A stretch of DNA of 64,000 nucleotides from Puccinellia tenuiflora (GCA_012064385.1 QRDG01000612.1:110736-174735), one strand, 5' to 3'; counted from the first letter of the stretch, positions 1 to 12,066 are shown. The notes: generated by a model not told the origin, from the sequence alone. Translations and numbers: made by a program.

Positions 1-1590
1 ACCTTGCTTGTCACAAGTTATATCTAGCCCTCTACTGCTTCCTCATGAGCTAAAAACACAGACATAAAAAGAAGCATTTTTTTAATGATTTAAAGGTAGC
101 ACATGACAAATTTACTTGGAATGGCGGTGAAATACCATATGTAGGAAGATATAGTGGACTCAAATGGAATACTTTGGCTTAAGGAAAATGGATGCACGGA
201 TGGACAATTACACCCAGTGCAAATGGAGGCTAGCAAAAGACTCGGGAGCGACCGATCAAGAGCACTACTGTCATAATCATGCTTTGCGACAAAATCAATC
301 AATGAATAACGCATAAGAGTGATACTACAATTCTAAGCACAATAAACCGTCAAGGCTTAACAGACTTTATTTTTAGTCTTTTACATGTGTGAACATGTGC
401 CAAGTCAATCCAAATGAATCTTTTGCAGGAGGATCTCACTTCACCATACCATATTATAAACAATACAAAACATGCTCACATCTATATGACAAATTATCCA
501 CTCTTCACAAGTTGAGGCTAAGCATAGGAATCCACAAAAACTAAGTAATATCATCTACGCAACATTCTACCATAGCAAAGTAAAACACGAGCATGAGGAT
601 AAGCATCTGTACAAAAATGAAAACAAATAGAGTTCATACCGAATTTCCTCATCAAATCCACGTCGCCAAATATCATCATTATTGCATAGACGCTTGCACA
701 ACCGAAAGATATGGAAATAATAAAAATGTGCAAGTGTCGTCACAAACACTGGTTGAACTCTGAAACAACTACAAAATGAAGAAGACGAGAAAATATTTTT
801 GTGTTTTTCGAATAGCGAAAGGAATAGCGCAGAACTAGAAGAGAAATCTTTTTGCTGTTTTCAATTTGGAAAGAAGCGACTAAAAACGAAGTAGAAAACA
901 AACGAACAAGAAACAAAAGAAAATATTTTTGGTCTTTTTTATTATGAGAAAGAAGAGGCAAACAAAGAGGAAATCTTTTTGGGTTTTTGATTAATAAACA
1001 AAAAGAACAACTAAGGCGACTGAGCAAATTGAAAAGAGCGAAAAGAAACCAAAAGGAACACACTAACGGATACACAAAGGAATGATGAACACACCGACAT
1101 AAAGCATTTAAGTGAACATAGTAAAAAGGTGCCGGTGAGAGATACGTACTCCCCCAAGCTTAGGCTTTTGGCCTAAGTGAGGCTCATCTACCATGGTGGT
1201 GGCACGCCCCAGTTAGCGCCCGTCTGTGGCTGCCACTTCATATCCTGTGGCTCCGCCTCCGGTTCCTCCTCAGGGACTAATGATGCGAGGTACTCATCCA
1301 GCACCTCCTCGGGAAATGAATATTCATCCCTGCAGCTTGTAGAAATTCATAACATGGGTATACCGATGAACGCACATCCGTCTCTCGAGCAAGCACAATA
1401 ACACCAAGTGGCTCCAAATCTTCATTATATGAAGGCCTCATTGGTGCATTAGAACTTGACCCTCTCGTTTCTCGACGAGAAGAGGGCTCCTTCTTCTTAA
1501 AGATCCCACCAAAATTGAACTTAGGCATGTTCTTCCTTTTCTGAAATTTTTCAACAAACCTCATAAAACTTGAAAATAAAATATAGGAAG
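1..1590 (-). mobile_element. LTR retroelement A, downstream internal part (split by element B)
   Basis: Internal, mostly non-coding sequence of a minus-strand LTR retroelement that runs off the left edge of the window. Its first ~210 bases are a diverged copy of 12922-13130 in element C, so A and C belong to the same or related families. It is interrupted exactly at 1590 by element B and resumes at 7810, with the 5-bp GGAAG duplicated on both sides. The 3' LTR of A would lie outside the window to the left. Apart from the short reading frame at 1277-1528, no coding sequence is visible in this piece. A CCCCCAAGCTTA motif at 1151-1162 resembles the polypurine-tract sequence of the family on the minus strand. 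Confidence 0.7.
1277..1528 (-). pseudogene. Retroelement-linked ORF fragment (MPKFNFGG type)
   Basis: Short minus-strand reading frame beginning MPKFNFGGIFKKKEPSSRRE, rich in Lys, Arg and Ser at the start. From memory, proteins with this start recur downstream of gag-protease in non-autonomous grass Gypsy-like elements; their function is unknown. I use the Met at 1526-1528 because the in-frame sequence upstream of it is low-complexity. The frame ends after about 83 residues, and its last third (from about MNIHFPRRCW) reads unlike the earlier part, so a frameshift or truncation is likely. It sits inside element A, downstream of the gag-protease remnant at 8612-10336 once element B is removed. 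No known domain or catalytic motif was seen. Confidence 0.4.
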
Positions 1591-2428
1591 TGATAATCCC
1601 CAAGAGCAAGGAATCACTGTAGCACAATTCAATGTGGAAGTAAGGTATCGATCCGCAGGAGCAAGAAGGAAAAGAAGAGTACCATCTATGGATTCAACTA
1701 GATTACAAAGCTCATGATCACATAAAGATCACACCATGGGAGAGAGAGATAAACCACATAGCTACCGGCATGAGCCTTCAGCCCCGAGGGAGACTACTCC
1801 CCCTTCATCATGGAGATGAGGAGCTTGATGGAGAGGTTGATGAAGAGGTGCAGCCCGGAGTGGAGACGATCTTGCTGTAGATGTTGATGATGATCACGAG
1901 GTGGATTCCGGCGGCGTTTCCCCCCTCCAATCTTCTCCGGCAGCAGCCCTCTGCCTCTTTGTTTCTGGTTTTGCGTTTCTCCGCCGCCTCCCTCTGGAAA
2001 ACGTCGGGGGACCTTTTATATAGGCGTTTTTAGGTCACGAGGATGCTTCTGAGCGAAGGATCGATGCAAACGGAGCCACGAGGGCCAAATTGGATGGGGC
2101 CACGCGGCCTGGTACTGTAGCCGCGTGGGACCCCCCTTTTGGTCCTCCGGCCTCCGTTCGTTGACTTCTTTCGCTCCTAAATCTTCTCCTTCCAAAATAA
2201 TGACCCCCCTAAATTTATAGCTCATTATGACGTCGTTAAGGTCCTGAAACAAATAAAGAAAGAAATAGGGGTTTTCTGCCTGCGCAGGATTAATTCCATA
2301 TAAAGGGGAAATCATTATAAATTACCAAAAATCATTAAATAACAGTAATATACCCCTTATATGATGCAAATATGAATGGAATATAACTATTATAGTGCAA
2401 AGTTCATGTATGCATTTTAGATGCATCA
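1591..2428 (-). repeat. 3' LTR of element B (internally deleted)
   Basis: 838-bp LTR copy. It matches 6301-7804 end to end but lacks a block of about 640 bp corresponding to 6385-7023, joining AGGAAAAG directly to AAGAGTACC. A 25-bp segment near 7250 is also absent. A TATA-like tract lies at 2014-2022 (CTATATAAAAGG on the minus strand). Confidence 0.85.
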
Positions 2429-2445
2429 ACATCCCCAAGCTTAAC
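2429..2445 (-). other. Polypurine tract of element B
   Basis: Directly inside the 3' LTR. The minus strand reads GTTAAGCTTGGGGATGT, a purine-rich tract suitable for plus-strand priming. The same AAGCTTGGGGATG core recurs inside the element and beside the LTR of element C at 12067-12080. Confidence 0.6.
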
Positions 2446-5332
2446 TCATGCTCGTCCTCGAGTATGAAAGTGATAAAACTAACATGAACTTTGCAATATA
2501 ATCACAACATGGATATACAAGATGATTGCTACTGCTACATAAAGTCAAATGATTCATTATTTCAAAGAAGTAGCAATATGCAAACAGTTTATAAAGTGAT
2601 ATCAAGTATTCAATGAAAAGATGATCAATGATAGTTCACAAAGTGCAACATAAAAGATAGTACTATGGACATTCTTACTTTTGCATACTTGTGGTCCATA
2701 GAGTGTAGAAAATCTGAATATAAAAGGTGGACACTTTGGAAAAGATGTATAAATAAGTAGAGGTAAAGCATGCATAAGTTTCATCTATCCTCCAAACTAT
2801 TCTACTTAAGTTATTAAATGCAATGGTAATACTTGGTGTCAAGCTCTCATTACCCTATCATAGCATCATGAATGATTAAAGTTGAATGTGAAGGCAAACA
2901 TGAGTAGTGGCCTTGATAAAGTAAAGGTTAGATGTCTCATGCCCCTTGAATACAAGTACCTACACCATGATTACTCAACTTGGGAAACAGAGCAAGTTTA
3001 AGTTATCTATCATTGTAAGTAATAACGGTATCATCAAGAGTCTCAACTGGGGTACCTCTTGTCCCATGATATGGATCAAGCCCATATCAAAACAACAAGA
3101 CAAACAAACACAATGAACAATCTCAACACCCTCTTTATTTACCACTTGATATAGCTTTTTATTGTAGGGTGTATCACAGAGAGTTCAAAATAGCATGTAA
3201 GTAAATTTCCACCATGAATGATGCATGGCTTAGATTAGTGGCCCAAGATTATCTCTAACCATTTATACAAACTCATTTAAATTTAACTCTATTTCCACAT
3301 TATTTCGTCATGATAGGCATCCATAGACAAAAGTACATGATATCAACTAAATAGATAATGGAACATGTTGAAAGCTTTGCATGTGACAGCACATATGGGC
3401 TAACTCCCAACCTTAAACATTTATCAAGCCACTATCATCATAATATTAATCACAATGGTTCATCTTTATTGAATGCAATAAAAGTAAAGTGTGCATCAAG
3501 TTCGCGAGAGCTTTTTAACCAGCTTTTCCCATTACAATAAATAACATCATCATTTTCATTTAGAGGCATAGATAACACAAATAACATGATAAACATACTC
3601 GGAATAGCATAAAGCTAATAGGTAGATATGGTGGACTCACTGGAAAAACTTGGGTTGAAGGTGTTGGAAACAAGTTGTTACTTGTTGGAATTTTTGGGCT
3701 AGCAAAAGGGAGAAAGATGACCATCTAGATGCATGCATGAGTGTCCATAGAACTAACTAATTCATGTCAAACAAGATGAAATAACATACAGCATCAAAAC
3801 ATGAATAAAAGATAGCTCATGATAAAGCATTTGCAAATTATTACTCATAAAGAAGCTCATGAATCATGCAACTATATGTGTCATTAAAAATCAACTTAGA
3901 TATCCCTTTTTCCCAATCATATAAAAGCATGAAACTTAATTCAACCTAAACTTCCAGTAGCTCTCTCATATATAAATGATAGTGGTGGTCTCAAAATAAA
4001 AACTAAACTAACAAACAAAAGACGCTCCAAGTTTATGCGATAAAGTGCATTGATAGAAAAACATAAGTTAGACGTGTGCAAACCGAGAGTGTGTTGGTCC
4101 AGTGGGGTTGTCTTCACATCCCCAAGCTTATGGCTTTCACCATTCTTGGATAGCTCTTGGTGCATCTCCTCTAATCCCTGTGAAAAAACTTCAAAACACT
4201 GTTTCTCCCATTTCTTTTCTGTGGGGTGACATTAGTAGTGATAGACAAATGCATTACTTGCTGCTTATAATACTAAGACAAAAATTCATATGAATGTCCA
4301 GAAAGTGTATAATGTTGTATGCCTATTAATAAACTCAATTGAATCAACAAGATTCAAGTTAAAAGTTTAAAACATGCATCAAACAATATTGGACAGAATC
4401 TGTCCAGAAAAACAGCAGCAGCAAAACGTATTTTTCTGTCCTACTTAGACTCGTCGGAAAATTCTGAACAAATTCAGGCATACAGAGGATGAAATGTTGC
4501 AGTTACAGTAAAAATCTCATCTCATTTGGATTTACACAATAGGAATGAAAAATCAAACCGTGCACAGACTTGCGCTGGAATGAAATCTCCGCATGCAAAA
4601 TAACAACTTTCTCAAACAAAATGGGTAAAACCTGGCACTTTATTAAAAATTCCAGAAACTAAACTAAAAACTAAGTCTCTTGTTACAGCAATAGGACACA
4701 AAGAAAATCAAAAGTAAAAACAACCGGGTTGCCTCCCGTAAAGCGTTTTCTTTATAGTCATATAGCTAGGCTTACGTACTTGGTATCAAGATGGTTGGAG
4801 TGAGGTGGCTTGGCATCCCCAAGCTTAAATTCTTGTATGTAGGGTGAGCCTAGGGGTAACATACCCAAGCTTGAGTGTTTGTCCCTCTTGATCTTTGTTT
4901 ATCACCCTCAACTCTTTCACTTGAAAGTTATCTTCACACATAACTCATCATAAAACTTGATTAGATGGGTTAGTGTCTCCATAAATTAAGTCTCCATAGG
5001 TACAACAAAGACATATCATGAGTTGATTCTAAACATTATCTACTATTACTATGGTTGTGTATTGCTCTTTGATCAATAGAACCACACAAAACACTAGTAA
5101 TGAGAGTAATGCAAAATAAAGACAGAATCTGTCAAAAACTGGACAGCCCATAAAGAGTGAATTTTCAGAGGCACTTACGTTGCTCAAATAAGAAAACTTT
5201 GAACTAATTAAATGTGTATTAATAGCTGAATAATTCTTTCATAAAATATCAGATCAAAATTCCTTTTCTGTGATTTTTAACATTTTTCTCAGTGAAGCTT
5301 AGGAATCTGTTTTCTGGACAGCCATGATAGTT
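2446..5332. other. Internal non-coding region of element B
   Basis: AT-rich sequence with no frame that looks like a protein. Extra copies of the CCCCAAGCTTA motif occur near 4120, 4817 and 4864. Nothing else identifiable was seen. Confidence 0.6.
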
Positions 5333-5668
5333 TTAATGATGCTCACATAGGAATAAGAATTGAAACGCAAAGGTGAGCATCAAGGAAAAATATGAAACAC
5401 ATTTAAGTCTCAACCACTTCCTATGCATTGGGATCTTGTAAGAAAATAAATCATTGAAACACAAAGCAAGTAGCATAGGAGGATAAAACAAGTGAAACTT
5501 CAAAAGTTTCAATATAAAGAGAGAAGACTTAGTATTATTGAGATATATGAAGTCATGTCTCCTTCTCTCATAAAAACTTTCAGTAGCATCATAAGCAAAT
5601 TCAACAATGTAACTATCACATAAAGCATTCTTTTCATTCATCATCATAAAAGTATTATTACTCTCCAC
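5333..5668 (-). CDS. Uncharacterised retroelement ORF (111 aa)
   Basis: Minus-strand frame of 111 residues in element B, just downstream of the 120-aa frame. The first half is mixed polar (NEKNALCDSYIVEF), the second half strongly hydrophobic with a basic patch (MHRKWLRLKC). Similar short frames are, from memory, commonly predicted in grass repeats, but no domain or function is known to me. It may be a fortuitous frame in a long non-coding RNA-like element. It has no start context or neighbour that suggests a role. Confidence 0.25.
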   Translation of the reverse strand: MESNNTFMMMNEKNALCDSYIVEFAYDATESFYERRRHDFIYLNNTKSSLFILKLLKFHLFYPPMLLALCFNDLFSYKIPMHRKWLRLKCVSYFSLMLTFAFQFLFLCEHH

Positions 5669-5732
5669 ATAAGCAAAATTCTTCTCATTAGTAATAGTGG
5701 GATTAACACAATCATAGTCATCATTTTAATCA

Positions 5733-6095
5733 TCATAAATAGGAGGCAATATCATGATCATAATAAACTTTTTCCTCAATAGTAGGTAGACTGAAAATAT
5801 CACATTCATCATAATAATCATCATATATAGGAGGCATAGTATCATCAAAATAATTTTTCTCCTCTATAGCTGGGGAACTAAAAAGATCATCTTCATATAA
5901 ACTCGCTTCCCCAAGCTTAGACTTTTCCATAGCATTAGGAATAATGGTGTTCAAAGAATTCCTGCTAATAGTATTGCCATCACTATTGTGCAAACAAACT
6001 CCCATTGGTTTAATTATCTCTTGAAAAGCATCATGTCCTAATTCAATATAAGTCATAAGTTCATAAAGATCTCTAATTTTTTTGTTGTTTTCCAT
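5733..6095 (-). CDS. Uncharacterised acidic retroelement ORF (120 aa)
   Basis: First minus-strand frame after the PBS of element B, in the position where gag would begin. It starts MENNKKIRDLYELMTYIELG and becomes acidic and tyrosine-rich. Its C-terminal half contains an imperfect internal duplication: FSSPAIEEKNYFDD is echoed by FSLPTIEEKVYYDHD. It has no nucleocapsid zinc knuckle, protease DTG/DSG motif or other pol motif. Position and frame length suggest it could be translated from the genomic RNA, but function is unknown. It could be the eroded start of a gag-related protein. Confidence 0.35.
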   Translation of the reverse strand: MENNKKIRDLYELMTYIELGHDAFQEIIKPMGVCLHNSDGNTISRNSLNTIIPNAMEKSKLGEASLYEDDLFSSPAIEEKNYFDDTMPPIYDDYYDECDIFSLPTIEEKVYYDHDIASYL

Positions 6096-6272
6096 TTTCT
6101 AATTTTTTTGGGTTTTTGATAAATGCAAAACTGAAAGTAAAACTAAGAAAAACTTCACAACCAAACAAGTTAAAGAGGAACCTCCCCAAGCTTAGATGAT
6201 TGCAAGATATAAAACAAGATAAAATAAATCTAAAGTCTAGTGCACACAAGAATAGAAACTTAAGCGCTACGC

Positions 6273-6290
6273 TCCCCGGCAACGGCGCCA
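6273..6290 (-). other. Primer-binding site, tRNA-Asp type
   Basis: The plus strand reads TCCCCGGCAACGGCGCCA, which is the 3' end of plant tRNA-Asp. The minus-strand PBS is therefore TGGCGCCGTTGCCGGGGA, 10 bp from the LTR border. This fixes element B as minus-strand and 6301-7804 as its 5' LTR. Confidence 0.85.
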
Positions 6291-6300
6291 GAAAAGTACT

Positions 6301-7804
6301 TGATAATCCCCAAGAGCAAGGAATCACTGTAGCACAATTCAATGTGGAAGTAAGGTATCGATCCGCAGGAGCAAGAAGGAAAAGTTATCTATTCCCTACA
6401 ACTAAAGTGTCACAAGTTTTAGTTGATTATGCACTAAACAAGTTTATAGAACAAGGTGGTTGATTTAATGGATGGAAGTTTGATGTAACAAAACAGTAGT
6501 GTGAAAGTGTCCCAATCCTCTTTAATGCAAGATGACAAGACAAAGGAACAAGGGTGTGAAAGTGTCCCAATCCTCTTTAATGCAAGAGGACAAGACAAAG
6601 GTGTAAACGGTGCTTTGGAAATAAGGCCTAGGGATCATGCTTTCACTAGTGGACACTCTCAACAATAATAATATAATTGAATACATAGATAATTCCTCCT
6701 CATTATGCTACTCTGAATTAATTTCTGGTTGGATAAAGAACACCAATCCATTATGTAGGGCTACAAAAAGCACACCTTAAAGTTCGTATTCCACATCTAT
6801 GGACACTTCATGCGGTCACTATTCACATCCAAAGATAGTACTAACAAACACCACAATATCATAGAGACACCCAACACAAATAATAACTCATGATAAGTAT
6901 TCATGTAATCTTTAGCCTAAGAGCCACACACGGTGCACGCACTGTCAACTTCACACCATGGGACAAAGGTGACTCCGGCAATCACATCAATAAAACCACT
7001 TGAGTAGCATAATTCATAAGATAAAGAAGAGTACCATCTATGGATTCAACTAGATTACAAATCTCATGATCACATAAAGATCACACCATGGGAGAGAGAG
7101 ATAAACCACATAGCTACCGGCATGAGCCTTCAGCCCCGAGGGAGACTACTCCCCCTTCATCATGGAGATGAGGAGCTTGATGGAGAGGTTGATGAAGAGG
7201 TGCAGCCCGGAGTGGAGACGATCTTGCTGTAGATGTTGATGATGATCACGCCGGAGGGGGTGGAGCCCTCCGGAGGTGGATTCCAGTGGCGTTTCTCCCC
7301 TCCGATCTTCTCCGGCGGCAGCCCTCTGCCTCTCTGTTTCTGGTTTTGCGTTTCTCTGCCGCCTGCCTCTGGAAAATGTCGGGGGACCTTTTATATAGGC
7401 GTTTTTAGGTCACGAGGATGCTTCTGGGCGAAGGATCGATGCGAACGGAGCCACGAGGGCCAAATTGGATGGGCCCACGTGGCCTGGTACTGTAGCCGCG
7501 TGGGACCCCCCCTTTTGGTCCTCCGGCCTCCGTTCGTTGACTTCTTTCGCTCCTAAATCTCCTCCTTCCAAAATAATGACCCCCCTAAATTTATAGCTCA
7601 TTATGACGTCGTTAAGGTCCTGAAACAAATAAAGAAAGAAATAGGGGTTTTCTGCCTGCGCAGGATTAATTCCATATAAAGGGGAAATCATTATAAATTA
7701 CCAAAAATCCTTAAATAATAGTAATATACCCCTTATATGATGCAAATATGAATGGAATATAACTATTATAGTGCAAAGTTCATGTATGCATTTTAGATGC
7801 ATCA
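6301..7804 (-). repeat. 5' LTR of element B (full length, 1504 bp)
   Basis: Complete LTR bounded TGATAATCCCC...GATGCATCA. It includes an internal ~54-bp tandem duplication at 6499-6602 (unit starts GTGTGAAAGTGTCCC). The segment about 6385-7023 is absent from the 3' LTR. Confidence 0.88.
7389..7397 (-). promoter_or_regulatory. LTR promoter TATA box
   Basis: The minus strand reads CTATATAAAAGGTCCCC in the 5' LTR of element B, about 1.1 kb upstream of the PBS. The same box is kept in the 3' LTR at 2014-2022. This is a candidate RNA polymerase II start for element B. Confidence 0.5.
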
Positions 7805-7809
7805 GGAAG

Positions 7810-10336
7810 TGCATTAGACTATTCCTACAACTCAATATCAACTAGTACATGCATCTAATCCATCTAACAAGTCACAAATCAAGCATGCAAGTTCATACTC
7901 AAAGTCATAAACAACAGCAAAATACTCAACTTATACAAAACCATTCAAGATTCTAATTGGAGGAGTGAAGGAGTCACATACCAGAGAGGATTTGCTCCAA
8001 ATCTCAGCAAGAATAATGGGCTGAACAAAGAGATCGAAAATCCAGCACTCAAGAGCAGAAACTCGGGTTTGAGCAATGGGGGAGTGATTTTTCGAGAGAG
8101 AGGGAGTGTGTGGGAGGCAGCTCACCTGGTGGGGCCCTCCAGGGGGCACAGGCGGCCCTTGGCCGCGGCCAAGGTCTCACCCGCGGGTGGGACCCGCCTG
8201 TGCCCCTGGGGTGTTCCCTGGTCAGCCCAAGCACTCCTGTGTCTCTTTAAAAATAATAAAATTCATGTAATTTTTCTGGATTTTTTCGAAAACTTTTACA
8301 GAGGAACTTAAATGAGATCAAAATAAGCTAATAAAACAGGATAATGGTATTTAAAAAGGACAAACTAAGCAAGAAATAAAAATTACAGAAAAATTAAAGA
8401 TGAGCAATAGAAGAAAATTTAATGAATCTTGATATCTTTATGTTGCTAAAGTTGGTTTGTTAGCAAGGTTGATCAAGTCTTGCTACCACACCAAATTTAT
8501 TTGACATAAATTATTCAATATTCAACAGACAATCAAGTTACCTCATATTGAATAAGAATTGTCCCAATCATGAGAGTTTCATATTTTCTTGAATGTGTAT
8601 GAATAGGACAATCAATAGTTAATCTTGATGAATTCAATATTCTCAATGGAGTTCAAACCAATTTTGGTATTGATCTTCTTTGGAAAGTACACCGTGTGTT
8701 CTTTATAATCAACGTTAAAAGTAACCTTTCCTTTATTGCAATAAATAACAGCCCCTGCAGTATTAAGAAAAGGCCTCCCAAGAATAATAGACATATTATC
8801 ATCTTCAGGCATTTCCAATACCACGAAGTCAGTTAGGATTAAACAGTTAGCAACTTTAACAGGAACATCCTCACATATACCAATGGGCACAGCAGTGGAC
8901 TTATCAGCCATTTGTAGGGAAATATCAGTAGGAATTAGATTATCTAATAAAAGTCTCTTATAAAGAGAAAATGTCATAACACTAACTCCTGCACCAAGAT
9001 CACATAAAGCAGTTCTAACATAATTATTTTTAATGGAGCAAGGAATAGTAGGTATACTTGGATCACCAAGCTTTTTAGGAATCTTGCCATGGAAAGAGTA
9101 ATTAGCAAGCATAGTGGAGATTTCTTCATTAGGGATTTTTCTTTTATTAGTAACAATGTCTTTCATATATTTTGAATAGGGAGGCAACTTAATAGCATCT
9201 GTCAAAGGAATTTGCAAAAAGAGGGGCTTCATCCATTCACAGAATTTATTATAGTGTTCTTCTTCCTTAGCCTTCTGAGATTTAGATGGAAAAGGCATGG
9301 GTTTTTGCACCCATGGCTCTCTCTCTTTACCATGTTTTTTAGCAACAGGAGGTGCAGTCTCCTCCTCCTGTTCTTCAGGTTCATTAGTATCATTATCATG
9401 CTCATTACCACTTTCAGTTTCAGCATCCGAATTAGAGACAGCATTAGGATTATTACTTGTAGGTTCTTTATCAAGTTCCATATTACTAGCTTCTCCTCAT
9501 TCTTTATGTTTTTTCTTTTTCTTTTTACGGTAACTAGTAATATTATTTTCAACCAGTTGAGATTCTTGTTCAATTCTTTTAGGATGTCCCTCAGGATAAA
9601 GAGGATCTTGAGTAGAGATACCTCCTCTAGTTAAAACACCACAAGTTTGTTTATTACTTTGTGTAGGAATTCTAGCAAGCAAGTCTTTTTGCACTTTAGT
9701 AATTTGTTCAAGTTGAGTTTGGACCATATGAAAATGCTTAACAAGACCTTTGACATCATTAGCAGTTTTCTCCAAGACAGAATGCAAATTTTTAATAACT
9801 AGGGTGTTATCATTTAATTGTTCTTGAATTTGGTTTGTTTAACAATAAAGTTATCAAATTCATCCAAACACTGACTAGGAGGCTTACTATAAGGAATATC
9901 ATTAACAGTAAAATTATGAAGAGAGTGTACCTCTACCATAGGTGGGTAAGTGGTAGGCTCACATAAAGTTTCAATTGGAGGTAAATTCTTCACATCTTCA
10001 GCTCTAATACCTTTTTCCTTAATAGATCTTTTGGCTTCTTGCATATCTTCTGGGTTTAGGAAGAGCACTCCCCTTTTCTTCGGAGTTGGTAATGGAGGAG
10101 GTTCAGGAATGCTCCATTCATCATGATTTTTAGCAATCTTATCCATTAGTTCTTCAGCTTCATCTACAGTCCTTTTTCCTGAAAACACAACCAGCACAAC
10201 TATCTAGGTATGTCCTAGATTCAATAGCTAGTCCATTATAAAATATATCAAGGAGTTCATTTTTCGGAATATCATGCCCTGGCCGAGCCCTCAGTAATGA
10301 TCTGAATCTCCCCCCGAGCTTTAGGGAGATGCTCAT
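7810..10336 (-). mobile_element. LTR retroelement A, gag-protease part
   Basis: Continuation of element A to the right of nested element B. It contains a decayed gag-protease frame (8612-10336). The 800-bp stretch 7810-8611 is non-coding and includes a GC-rich palindrome-like patch near 8120-8210. No RT, RNase H or integrase lies between the protease and the MPKFNFGG frame, so the element was non-autonomous or lost pol. The gag is cut at 10336 by the LTR of element C; no PBS or 5' LTR of A is recognisable. Confidence 0.65.
8612..10336 (-). pseudogene. Gypsy-type gag-protease polyprotein remnant
   Basis: Minus-strand gag followed by a retropepsin domain, typical of plant Ty3/Gypsy elements. 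The gag part (10336-9500) shows PGHDIPKNELLDIFYNGL and SCAGCVF, a core shared by plant Gypsy gags. The protease part (about 9080-8700) shows CDLGAGVSVM, containing the Asp-Leu-Gly-Ala active-site motif, and then ILGRPFL, the second conserved retropepsin segment. The frame is broken three times: an apparent one-base gain in an A run near 10165, an apparent one-base loss near 9827, and an in-frame TGA at 9497-9499. The N-terminus of gag is missing because the LTR of element C abuts it. RT and integrase do not follow. A poly-Lys stretch (KKKKKKHKE) precedes the stop. Not expected to make a working polyprotein. Confidence 0.8.
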
Positions 10337-12066
10337 TGATATCCCACAAGTATAGGGGATCGCAGTAGTCTTCACGGGTAGTGTAACCCAATTTATTGAT
10401 TCGACACACGGGGAGCCAAAGAATACCTAAAGGTCTTCGCAGCTGAGTTGTCAATTCAGCCACACCTGGAGAAGCACAAGTAACACAAGAGGGGTGAAAG
10501 TAGCAGTGATTTGAAAGCAGTAGTAAAAGTAGCATGAAAGCAATGATGGTGAAAAATGGACCAGGGCCGAAGGGTTCACTAGTGGCGTCTCTCCATAAAA
10601 ATGCATATGACGGGTAAACAAATTACAGCTAGGCAATTGACAAGATTATGACACAAACTTAATCTAGTTATAACAAAGTGTTCATGGTAATATTCATGTA
10701 GGCATCACGACAAAGAACAAAGACCGCTGAATCCAACTGCATCTTTGTCAAGTCCACCGTGGGATCGCTATCCAGCCTGTCACCCATCGGTATTAAGTTG
10801 CAAGCAACAGACATTTGCATTAAGTAAAGCACATGAAGTAAGCAATATTAAATATCAAAATAGACTTTAACACCGCTGTTTTACCCTTAGTAGCAACAGC
10901 ACACCCTCGTCCTTAGACGTTTCTGTCACTCGTGCCCAGGAACAAAAGGGGGCATGAACCCACTATCTAGTATAAATACCCTCTCTTGGAGATCTAAACA
11001 ATTAATGCATAAAAGGACTATAACTTAAAATAAGTGGGAGAGACCACAGCACACGCGCTCTCACAACTACTGATTACATGTCTATATGATTGGAACATTA
11101 GCAAGCATCCGCAACTACTAAGCATTCATTAAGGCAAAGCCCAACCATAGCATTAACAAACATAAAAGGTCCTCCTTCATCCCATACATCTCAACATCTA
11201 ACTCGAGGTTTTAGGTTTCTGTCACTCCGGCAAACCCTACCATTAGATCTATCAACATACAACAAACCCTAATATGGGATTCCATTAACCATTAGATTGG
11301 AGAGCATGCAAGAACATAAATTAACATATAAGAACCATGCACAATCTGATCATAACTTCATAATCCATTGGATCCCAACAAACACATCATATAGCATTAC
11401 AATAGTCGATCTTGATCATGATAGGCAGCTCATAAGATCATAGACATGGAGGCACAAGGGAGAGAGACTACCAACTAGCTACTGCCATGACCCGTAGTCC
11501 ATGGGGGAACTACTCACAACACATCCCGGAGGCAGCGGTGGCGGTGAAGATGGCTTCGGGGGCCGATCCCCGTCCCGGCAGGGTGCCGGAACAGGAGCAA
11601 TCTGACCCCCGAAACTTGTCGGCGATGACGGCGGAGCTCTGTATCATATTTGGGAAAATCCTCCGAGAGTTAGGGTTTTTGCGTCGGATGTGATTTTATA
11701 GGCGTCGGAGGCGGCCGAGGGGTGCCCCACAGGGCAGGGGCGGGTCCCACCCGTGGGTGGGCCCTAGGCCGCGGCAGGGGGCCGCCCCTGGCCTGTGTGG
11801 GTCCCCTGGAGTCGCCCTTCTGGCTCCCTTCCTCATTTCTTCAATAAAAAATCTCCGTAAATTTTCGTCCAATTCCGAGAATATTTCCAGAAGTAACTTT
11901 CTGCAACAAAAACAGCACAAAACAGGGAACTGGCACTGGGCATCTTGTCAATAGGTTAGTACGATAAAATGCATAAAAATGATATAATTGATAGTAAAAA
12001 CATGTGGCAATATCACAAAACTAGCATGGATCACTCAAAAATTATAGATACGTTTGAGACGTATCA
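10337..12066 (-). repeat. LTR of element C (1730 bp)
   Basis: Bounded TGATATCCCACAAG...GACGTATCA on the plus strand. Both ends are familiar to me from abundant Triticeae LTRs. A purine-rich tract (AAGCTTGGGGATGC, minus strand) directly follows at 12067, so this is the 3' LTR of a minus-strand element. A TATA-like CTATAAAAT on the minus strand lies near 11692-11703. A GC-rich block at 11700-11830 resembles one in the second copy at 18950-19060. Confidence 0.8.

Larger units (their letters stand above)
1591..7804 (-). mobile_element. LTR retrotransposon B (non-autonomous, nested in A), with TSD
   Basis: Complete LTR element of about 6.2 kb on the minus strand. Both LTRs start TGATAATCCCC and end GATGCATCA as read on the plus strand. 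The element is flanked by a perfect 5-bp TSD, GGAAG, at 1586-1590 and 7805-7809. A tRNA-Asp-type PBS (6273-6290) next to the right LTR and a purine-rich tract next to the left LTR set the orientation: the 5' LTR is at 6301-7804 and the 3' LTR at 1591-2428. The ~3.9-kb internal region contains no recognisable gag, protease, RT, RNase H or integrase, only two small uncharacterised frames next to the PBS. It therefore depends on an autonomous relative. Superfamily (Gypsy-like) is inferred from the PBS and the host family, not from a pol gene. Confidence 0.88.

Noticed and set aside
740..1075. 111-codon minus-strand hydrophobic frame
   Set aside because: AT-rich, Ser/Phe/Leu low-complexity sequence in a retroelement internal region; no motif or start context.
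9212..9634. 140-codon plus-strand frame rich in Phe, Ile and Ser
   Set aside because: Antisense of the acidic/lysine-rich gag-protease frame.
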